Below, one piece after another: positions 18,492 to 25,259 of a DNA stretch of 64,000 nt. Within the stretch, counting starts at the first letter, position 1; each line of letters opens with the position of its first letter. The translations under genes and the position numbers were made by a program. This DNA is from Paraburkholderia franconis. GTDB lineage: Bacteria; Pseudomonadota; Gammaproteobacteria; Burkholderiales; Burkholderiaceae. Under the pieces are notes generated by a model that saw only the letters and a program-made list of their open reading frames with translations, was not told the origin of the DNA and ran no database searches. The stretch lies in assembly GCF_009362735.1 (NCBI RefSeq), contig NZ_WHNP01000010.1, forward strand, positions 161,841 through 225,840. The letters run 5' to 3'.

Positions 18492-20717
18492 ATGTCCCAT
18501 GTACTACCAGACCGACTGTTGCCGGGCAACCCATACCCCCTGGGTTCGAGCTGGGATGGCTTGGGCGTGAACTTCGCGGTCTTCTCCGCGAACGCGCAAC
18601 GAATCGAACTGTGCCTGTTCGAGCCGACAGGCAGAAAGGAACTCAAACGCTACGCACTGCCCGAATGCACCGACGAGATATGGCATGGCTATCTGCCCCA
18701 CGCGCACCCCGGCGCCGTCTACGCGTTCCGGGCCCACGGCCCCTATCAGCCGCAAAACGGGCATCGTTTCAATCCGCACAAGCTGCTGCTCGACCCCTAC
18801 GCGAGAAAGCTCATCGGTCAGTTCAGATGGTCGGACGCACTCTTCAGCTATCGCGTCCATTCGAACAGAATGGACCTGTCGATCGACCGGCGAGACTCGG
18901 CGCCCGCCATGCCGAAGTGCGTCGTCGTCGACGAAGCGTTCGACTGGTCCCACGACAAGCGCCCCAACGTGCCGTGGAACGAAACCGTCATCTACGAAAC
19001 GCACGTGCGCGGCGCATCGATGCTGCGCAAGGATCTGCGCGCGCCGGAACGCGGCACGTTCGCAGCGCTCGCGTCGCCGGAATTCATCGAGCATCTGCTC
19101 AAGCTCGGCGTCACGGCCGTCGAACTGCTGCCCGTTCACGCGTTTCTCAACGACCGCTTTCTCGTCGAGCGCGGACTGCGCAATTACTGGGGCTACAACA
19201 CGGCCGCGTTCTTCGCGCCGGAGCCGTCGTATCTGGCCGCGCACCGGCTCGACGAAATGCGCATCGCCGTCCGTCAACTGCACGCGGCGGGAATCGAGGT
19301 GATACTCGACGTCGTCTATAACCACACGTGCGAAGGCAATGAAATGGGCCCCACCGTGTCGTGGCGCGGACTCGACAACGCCAGCTACTATCGCCTCATC
19401 CCCGGCGACGAGCGACATCACATCAACGACACGGGCTGCGGCAATACGCTCAACCTGCCTCACCCGCGCGTGCTGCAAATGGTGATGGACTCGCTGCGCT
19501 ACTGGTCGACGGCCTTCAATATCGACGGCTTTCGTTTCGATCTCGGCGTCACGCTCGGACGCGAGCACTCGGGCTTCGATCCCGGCTCGGGCTTCTTCGA
19601 CGCCATGCGTCAGGACCCCATCTTGTCGCAGCGCAAGCTGATCTCCGAGCCGTGGGACATCGGCCCCGGCGGCTATCAGCTCGGCAATCATCCGCCCGGC
19701 TTCGCCGAATGGAACGACCGTTTCCGCGATTCCGTGCGCCGCTTCTGGCGCGGCGACGCCGGCATGCGGCCCGATCTCGCCGCGCGTCTGACGGGATCGG
19801 CGGATCTCTTCAACCGGCGCTTTCGCAAGCCGACGGCGTCGATCAACTTCGTCGCGTCGCACGACGGCTACACGCTCGCCGATCTCGTCTCGTACACGCA
19901 AAAGCACAACGAGATGAACGGCGAGAACAACAACGACGGCCACAACGAAAACTGCAGCTCGAACTGGGGCGTCGAAGGCCCGACCGACGATCCCTCCATC
20001 GCCGAAACGCGCGAACGCGTCGCACGCTCGCTGATCGCGACGCTCTTCATCGCGCTCGGCACGCCGATGATGCTCGCCGGCGACGAAATGGGCCGCACCC
20101 AGCGCGGCAACAACAACGCGTACTGCCAGGACAACGAAATTTCGTGGATGGACTGGGAACGCGCCACGCTCCCGCACGGGCGCACAATGACCGCGTTCTT
20201 CGCGCGCATGATCGCCTTGCGCAAACAGCACCCGCTGTTGCGCGAAAACCGTTTCCTGTTCGGCGATCGCGAAGTGCTGCCCGGTCTTTACGACGTCGGC
20301 TGGTTCGACGAGCACGGTGAGGCGCTGACGATCGAAGCATGGCAGGACCCCGAAGGCCGCGCGTTCACGCTGCGGCGCGCCGGCCCGGGCCTGAACGAAG
20401 AAACGGAAGTATTGTTGATGATGTTGAACGCGTCGGCGGCGGCCGTGCGCTTCACGCCGCCCCCGCCGCACCTGGAATGGCACGTGCTCATCGATACGTC
20501 TGACCCGCAAGCGCCGCCCGCTCCCCTCGCGGCGCCCGATCTGGAAGTCGCGGCGCACAGCATGGCTGTGCTCGCGGCGCAGCCCACGGGCGACGCGGAC
20601 TGGCAGGCGAGCTGGCGCGCGGGCGCGCAGTACGGCCCGCGTCTGTTGACGGCGCTGCCGCCGGACCCCGGCACGTCGATGCCGGACCCGGAGCCATCCG
20701 AACGGGCGCACGAATGA
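18492..20717 (+). CDS. glgX: Glycogen debranching enzyme
   Basis: A 741-residue GlgX/TreX-type isoamylase. CBM48-like N-terminus (PGNPYPLGSSWDGLGVNFAVF) and GH13_11 barrel with VYNHTCEGNEMGPTVSWRG, the nucleophile region FNIDGFRFDLGVTLGRE, the acid region LISEPWDIGPGGYQLG and FVASHDGYTLADLV. It hydrolyses alpha-1,6 branches, releasing linear chains that TreY can use. AAGGA lies six bases before the ATG. Separated from glgB by 900 bp of repeat DNA, it probably begins a second transcript. The last 40 residues are a variable polar tail (MPDPEPSERAHE). Confidence 0.95.
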   Translation: MSHVLPDRLLPGNPYPLGSSWDGLGVNFAVFSANAQRIELCLFEPTGRKELKRYALPECTDEIWHGYLPHAHPGAVYAFRAHGPYQPQNGHRFNPHKLLLDPYARKLIGQFRWSDALFSYRVHSNRMDLSIDRRDSAPAMPKCVVVDEAFDWSHDKRPNVPWNETVIYETHVRGASMLRKDLRAPERGTFAALASPEFIEHLLKLGVTAVELLPVHAFLNDRFLVERGLRNYWGYNTAAFFAPEPSYLAAHRLDEMRIAVRQLHAAGIEVILDVVYNHTCEGNEMGPTVSWRGLDNASYYRLIPGDERHHINDTGCGNTLNLPHPRVLQMVMDSLRYWSTAFNIDGFRFDLGVTLGREHSGFDPGSGFFDAMRQDPILSQRKLISEPWDIGPGGYQLGNHPPGFAEWNDRFRDSVRRFWRGDAGMRPDLAARLTGSADLFNRRFRKPTASINFVASHDGYTLADLVSYTQKHNEMNGENNNDGHNENCSSNWGVEGPTDDPSIAETRERVARSLIATLFIALGTPMMLAGDEMGRTQRGNNNAYCQDNEISWMDWERATLPHGRTMTAFFARMIALRKQHPLLRENRFLFGDREVLPGLYDVGWFDEHGEALTIEAWQDPEGRAFTLRRAGPGLNEETEVLLMMLNASAAAVRFTPPPPHLEWHVLIDTSDPQAPPAPLAAPDLEVAAHSMAVLAAQPTGDADWQASWRAGAQYGPRLLTALPPDPGTSMPDPEPSERAHE

Positions 20718-20805
20718 ACACGCGAACGAACGCACGAATATGAGCACACGAACGGGCCCGTCAATGAGCACACGAATGAGCACATCGATGAGCACGCCGA
20801 TGAAT
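20700..20805 (+). repeat. Degenerate 12-bp repeat between glgX and treZ
   Basis: ATGAGCAC recurs at 20740, 20764, 20776 and 20788; the last three are 12 bp apart, and related ACGAACGA/CACGAAT motifs lie upstream. The run supplies several spurious ATG codons out of frame with treZ. Confidence 0.7.
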
Positions 20806-20815
20806 GGTGACAATC

Positions 20816-22888
20816 ATGCATGAACGTCCGATCGACCCTCACGCGCATCATCACGCGCACTGCCTGCCGTTCGGTGCGCAGCTGCTCGGCGCGGCGAGCG
20901 CGAAACCGCGCACGCGCTTCAGGCTGTGGGCGCCGTCGTGCGCGAAGGTGCAGGTGATGATCGAAAGCGGCCCCGCGCAGGGCCTGCTCGACATGAGCGC
21001 GACAGGCAACGGCTGGTTCGAAACGGAAGCCGGATGCGGCGCGGGCACGCTGTATCGCTACAAGCTCGACGGCGCGCTGATGGTGCCCGACCCCGCGTCG
21101 CGCTTCCAGCCGCAGGACGTGCACGGCCCGAGCGAGGTGATCGACCCGCGCGCCTACCACTGGCAGCACACGCACTGGAGCGGGCGCCCGTGGGAAGAGA
21201 TGGTGCTGTACGAGCTGCACGTCGGCGCGCTGGGCGGCTACGCGGGCGTGATGACGCGCCTGCCCGAGATCGCGGCGCTCGGCGTCACCGCAATCGAGCT
21301 GATGCCGCTCAACGACTTTCCGGGCCAGCGCAACTGGGGCTACGACGGCGTGCTGCCGTATGCGCCCGACTCCGCGTATGGCCGCCCCGACGACCTGAAA
21401 GCGCTGATCGACGCCGCGCACGGCCTCGGCCTCGCCGTTTTCCTCGACGTGGTCTACAACCACTTCGGTCCGGACGGCAATTATTTGCAGCAGTATGCGA
21501 AGCCCTTCTTCCGCGAAGGCACACATACGCCGTGGGGCCCCGCGATCGACTTCGAGCGCAGCGAAGTGAGCGAGTTCTTCAGCGACAACGCGCTCTACTG
21601 GCTCAACGAATATCGGATCGACGGCCTGCGCCTCGACGCCGTGCATGCGATCGACAACGACACGTGGCTGCGCGGTTTCGCCGATCACGTGCGCGCGCAT
21701 ATGCAGCACGGACGTCACGTGCATCTCGTGCTCGAAAACGAGCGCAATACGGCGAACCTGCTCGACACGCACTTCACCGCGCAATGGAACGACGACGCGC
21801 ACAACACGCTGCACGTGCTGCTGACGGGCGAGCACGAAGGCTATTACGCCGCTTACGCCGATCAGCCGGTCCATAAGCTCGCGCGGATACTCGGCAGCGG
21901 CTTCGGCTATCAGGGCGATCCTTCGCCCATCCACCACGGCAAGCCGCGCGGCCAGCCGAGCGGCCATCTGCCGCCCGCGTCGTTCGTGATGTTCCTGCAG
22001 AACCACGATCAGATCGGCAATCGCGCGATGGGCGACCGTCTGCGCGCGCTGTGCGCCGACGACGCGCTGCTCGCCGCGACGGGCCTGCTGCTGCTGTCGC
22101 CGCAAATTCCGCTGCTGTTCATGGACGAAGAGTACGGCTCGAAGCAGCCGTTCCTGTTCTTCACCGACTACACAGGCGATCTCGCGAACGCCGTGCGCGA
22201 AGGACGCCGCAAGGAATTTGCGCGCTTCTCCGCGTTCGCCGACGAAAAGCGCCGCGCGCAGATTCCCGATCCGAACGATCCGCAGACGTTCGCGAAGTCG
22301 TCGCCGCCCGCCGCGCGCAGCAACGACACGCCCGACGACAACGAAGCGTTCGAATGGATGCACTTCTACAAGTCGGCGCTGGCCGTGCGCGCGAAGCTGA
22401 TCGCGCCGCGCCTGCAGCGCGCGAAGCCGCTCGGCGCGGCCGTGCTGAAGGCGAACGGCGGACACGATGCGAACGCGCTCGTCGCGCGCTGGAAGCTCGA
22501 TGACGGCGAGACGCTGTCGATCGCATTGAATCTCGGCAACGAAGCGGTGCGGCTCGAAACCCAGCCCGAGGGCAAGGTGATCTTCGAGACGCCGCCGCGC
22601 GTGCGTGATCGCGTCGATGCGGGCGAGCTGCCGTCGAATGCGTTCGTCGCATGGCTGACGGGCGACGTCTGCGAGTACGCGGTCGGTCACGACGCGCGCA
22701 AGAACGCCGACGCCGATTACGCGGCATGGGACCAGAGTACGGCGCCAAAGCGCCAGCTCTCGTCCACCGCTTTGCATGGGACCAGAGTAGGTGCTCTGCA
22801 TGGGGCTGGAGAAGGTGCTAAAGCACTGGCTCCAGCCGACAGCTCAAGCGCCAACTCTGGTCGACCGCTTTGCATGGGACCAGAGTAA
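20816..22888 (+). CDS. treZ: Malto-oligosyltrehalose trehalohydrolase
   Basis: A 690-residue TreZ, GH13_10. CBM48-like N-terminus (FRLWAPSCAKVQVMIESGP), barrel motifs VYNHFGPDGNYL, the nucleophile in [13 protein letters not shown], the acid in HLVLENERN and FLQNHDQIGNRA. It cleaves trehalose from the reducing end of maltooligosyltrehalose made by TreY. The usual family end is near FVAWLTGDVCEYAV. About 45 further residues (AALDQ-like WDQSTAPKRQLSST onward) are encoded by the palindromic tandem repeat, and the stop TAA at 22886 lies inside a repeat unit. ATG at 20816 was chosen over 20804 because the HERPIDPH start suits the family; the start is not certain. Confidence 0.93.
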   Translation: MHERPIDPHAHHHAHCLPFGAQLLGAASAKPRTRFRLWAPSCAKVQVMIESGPAQGLLDMSATGNGWFETEAGCGAGTLYRYKLDGALMVPDPASRFQPQDVHGPSEVIDPRAYHWQHTHWSGRPWEEMVLYELHVGALGGYAGVMTRLPEIAALGVTAIELMPLNDFPGQRNWGYDGVLPYAPDSAYGRPDDLKALIDAAHGLGLAVFLDVVYNHFGPDGNYLQQYAKPFFREGTHTPWGPAIDFERSEVSEFFSDNALYWLNEYRIDGLRLDAVHAIDNDTWLRGFADHVRAHMQHGRHVHLVLENERNTANLLDTHFTAQWNDDAHNTLHVLLTGEHEGYYAAYADQPVHKLARILGSGFGYQGDPSPIHHGKPRGQPSGHLPPASFVMFLQNHDQIGNRAMGDRLRALCADDALLAATGLLLLSPQIPLLFMDEEYGSKQPFLFFTDYTGDLANAVREGRRKEFARFSAFADEKRRAQIPDPNDPQTFAKSSPPAARSNDTPDDNEAFEWMHFYKSALAVRAKLIAPRLQRAKPLGAAVLKANGGHDANALVARWKLDDGETLSIALNLGNEAVRLETQPEGKVIFETPPRVRDRVDAGELPSNAFVAWLTGDVCEYAVGHDARKNADADYAAWDQSTAPKRQLSSTALHGTRVGALHGAGEGAKALAPADSSSANSGRPLCMGPE

Positions 22889-23064
22889 GGTGCTCTGCAT
22901 GGGGCTGGAGAAGGTGCTAAAGCACTGGCTCCAGCCGACAGCTTAAGCGCCAACTCTGGTCGACCGCTTTGCATGGGACCAGAGTAAGGCGCTCTGCATG
23001 GGGCTGGAGAAGGTGCTAAAGCACTAACTCCAGCCGACCGCTAAAGCGCCAACTCTGGTCGACA
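22724..23064. repeat. Tandem array of ~99-bp nested-palindrome repeats
   Basis: GCATGGGACCAGAGTA starts at 22724, 22774, 22872 and 22971: one ~50-bp partial unit, then units of 98 and 99 bp and a last unit truncated at about 23064. Within a unit GACCAGAGT pairs with ACTCTGGTC, GGCGCT with AGCGCC, GGCTGGAG with CTCCAGCC, and TGCT/AGCA closes the centre, so each unit can form one long nested hairpin. The period is divisible by three, so frames stay open through it on both strands. It ends treZ and abuts the malQ ribosome site. Confidence 0.92.
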
Positions 23065-23078
23065 CAGGAGTGACACGT

Positions 23079-25259
23079 TTGGCCACTACCCGACGCCCCG
23101 GCATGCCCGTCGACAGCCTCGCCGCGCGCGCAGGCTTCGAGGTCGAATGGGAAGACGCGCATCGCAGGAAACAGCGCGTGCCCGACAGCACGCTCGCCGT
23201 GCTGCTCGAACGCATGGGCCTGCCTTGCGCGAGCGCCACGCAGGTCCGCCAGAGCACGGCCGCGCTCGAAGCCGAACTGTCCGGCCGCAAGCTGCCGCCG
23301 CTGATGACGGTCGAATGCGGGCGCGGCATCGCGTTGCCCGCCGCCGCGATCAAGTCGGGCAGCCACTACCGGATCGAACTGGAAAGCGGCTCGCTGATCG
23401 ACGGCCGCTTCACGGCGCCCAAGGGCGAAGCGGCGCTGCTCTCGCCGATCGACGAGCCCGGCTATCACACGCTCGTGCTCAACGATCACCGGATGACGCT
23501 CGCCGTCGCGCCCCCGCGCTGCTACACCGTCGCCGATGCATGGCACGCGATGCACGGCGACGACGCCAGCCCGCCGCCGCTGTGGGGCATCGCCGCGCAG
23601 ATCTACGGCTTGCGCCGGATCGGCGACGGCGGCATCGGCGACTACACGGCGCTCGCGACGCTTGCGATCGAAAGCGCGAAACGCGGCGCGCATGCGCTCG
23701 CGATCAGCCCGACGCACGCGATGTTCAGCGCGCTGCCGAAAAGCTTCAGTCCGTATTCGCCGTCGTCGCGATTGTGGCTGAACGTCACGCATATCGATCC
23801 CGCCGCCGTGTTCGGTGCGCAAGCCGCGCAAGCCGCGCTCGATGCAGCGGGCGCCGCCGATGCCTGGACGCAACTGGAACCGCTGCCGCTGATCGACTGG
23901 AAAACGGCGATCCCGCTGAAGCTCAAGATGCTGCGCGTGCTGTTCGAACGCTTCTGCGCAAACGAGCGCGCGCAAGATCTGCCGCGCGCGCTGGAATTTC
24001 ACGGCTTCTGCGAGCGCGGCGGCCGCGCGCTCGAAGACCATGCGCGCTTCGAAGCGTTGCATGCGTTCCAGTTGCAGCACGGAGGCGAAGGCTACTGGCG
24101 CAAGTGGGCCGAGCGGCTGCAAGATCCGCGCAGCCCCGAAGTCGAGGCGTTTGCGAACGAGCATCGGCATGAAGTCGAGTTCCATCTGTTCTTGCAATGG
24201 CTCGCCGCGAAGGGCCTGTCGCACGCACAGCATGCGGCGCGCGATGCGGGCATGGCCGTCGGACTGATTGCGGATCTCGCCGTCGGCTGCGACAGCGCGG
24301 GCTCTCACGCCTGGTCGTATCGCGACGACATGCTGCAAGGCGTCTCCGTCGGCGCGCCGCCCGATCTGTTCAACCAGGCGGGTCAGGCGTGGGGCCTCAC
24401 GACCTTCTCGCCGCGCGCGATGCGCAACCAGGGCTTCTCCGCGTTTATCGACATGCTGCGCACCGCGTTCGCATACGCGGGCGGCATCCGCATCGATCAC
24501 ATCCTCGGCTTGCGTCGGCTGTGGCTCGTGCCCGAAGGCGAGCCCGCGAAGAACGGCGCGTATCTGCGCTATCCGCTCGAAGACATGCTCCGGCTGATCG
24601 CGCTCGAATCGTGGCGGCATCGCGCGATCGTGATCGGCGAGGACCTGGGCACCGTGCCGCCCGGCTTGCGCGAGCGGCTGACGGAGCACGGGCTAGCTGG
24701 CATCCGCGTGCTGTGGTTCGAGCGCACGAAGGACGGCAGCGGCTTCAAGCCGCCCGCCGAGTGGGACCGCCACGCCGTCGCGACGACGACCACGCACGAT
24801 CTGCCGACTGTCACCGGCTGGTGGCGCGGCGAAGACATCGTGTGGCGCAATCGCGTCGGGCAGACGGCTCCGCGCGCCGATGGCCGTGACCCCGTCGCGC
24901 TCGCGCAGGCCGAACGCGCCGACGACCGCGCCGCGTTGTGGCAGGCGTTCCAGCAGGCGGGCATCGCGCCGCATGATGTCGCTGCGCCGCCGCCCGACGA
25001 TGCGCCCGTCGACGAAGCGCTCGCGTTCGTCGCCGTCACGCCTTCGCCGCTCGTCACGTATCCGCTCGAAGACCTGCTCGGTCTCCCGGACCAGCCGAAT
25101 CTGCCCGGCTCGATCGACGAGCATCCGAACTGGCGCCGCCGCGTGACGCAGCCCGTCGAAGCGCTCTTTGCCGATGAAACGTTTTGCGACCGCCTGCTCG
25201 CGATCGAGCGGGCCCGCACCGATCCAACCTCAGCATCTTCGTTGTCCGATACGCCATGA
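23079..25259 (+). CDS. malQ: 4-alpha-glucanotransferase (amylomaltase)
   Basis: A GH77 enzyme of about 726 residues. Barrel landmarks: the WGIAAQIYGLRRIGDGGIGDY entry, SPYSPSSRLWLN, DLAVGCDSAGSHAW, the nucleophile in GIRIDHILGLRRLWLVP, the acid in VIGEDLGTVPPGLRE and THDLPTVTGWW. It disproportionates maltodextrins. The start is judged from AGGAG at 23066-23070, eight bases before TTG at 23079; a GTG at 23070 overlaps that site and an ATG at 23103 lacks one. The gene begins 15 bp after the palindromic array, so a hairpin in the leader could affect its translation. The stop overlaps the treY ATG (ATGA). Confidence 0.94.
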   Translation: MATTRRPGMPVDSLAARAGFEVEWEDAHRRKQRVPDSTLAVLLERMGLPCASATQVRQSTAALEAELSGRKLPPLMTVECGRGIALPAAAIKSGSHYRIELESGSLIDGRFTAPKGEAALLSPIDEPGYHTLVLNDHRMTLAVAPPRCYTVADAWHAMHGDDASPPPLWGIAAQIYGLRRIGDGGIGDYTALATLAIESAKRGAHALAISPTHAMFSALPKSFSPYSPSSRLWLNVTHIDPAAVFGAQAAQAALDAAGAADAWTQLEPLPLIDWKTAIPLKLKMLRVLFERFCANERAQDLPRALEFHGFCERGGRALEDHARFEALHAFQLQHGGEGYWRKWAERLQDPRSPEVEAFANEHRHEVEFHLFLQWLAAKGLSHAQHAARDAGMAVGLIADLAVGCDSAGSHAWSYRDDMLQGVSVGAPPDLFNQAGQAWGLTTFSPRAMRNQGFSAFIDMLRTAFAYAGGIRIDHILGLRRLWLVPEGEPAKNGAYLRYPLEDMLRLIALESWRHRAIVIGEDLGTVPPGLRERLTEHGLAGIRVLWFERTKDGSGFKPPAEWDRHAVATTTTHDLPTVTGWWRGEDIVWRNRVGQTAPRADGRDPVALAQAERADDRAALWQAFQQAGIAPHDVAAPPPDDAPVDEALAFVAVTPSPLVTYPLEDLLGLPDQPNLPGSIDEHPNWRRRVTQPVEALFADETFCDRLLAIERARTDPTSASSLSDTP

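Noticed and set aside
17918..18646. 242-codon minus-strand frame in the glgB-glgX gap
   Set aside because: It lies in the dispersed repeat, crosses into glgX, has no ribosome site, and the same phrases recur in copy A in another context.
18504..20813. Long minus-strand frame opposite glgX
   Set aside because: Same shadow composition; glgX catalytic motifs on the other strand explain the sequence.
22724..23064. CRISPR array
   Set aside because: Units are contiguous, near-identical along their full length and without unique spacers; no cas gene is nearby.
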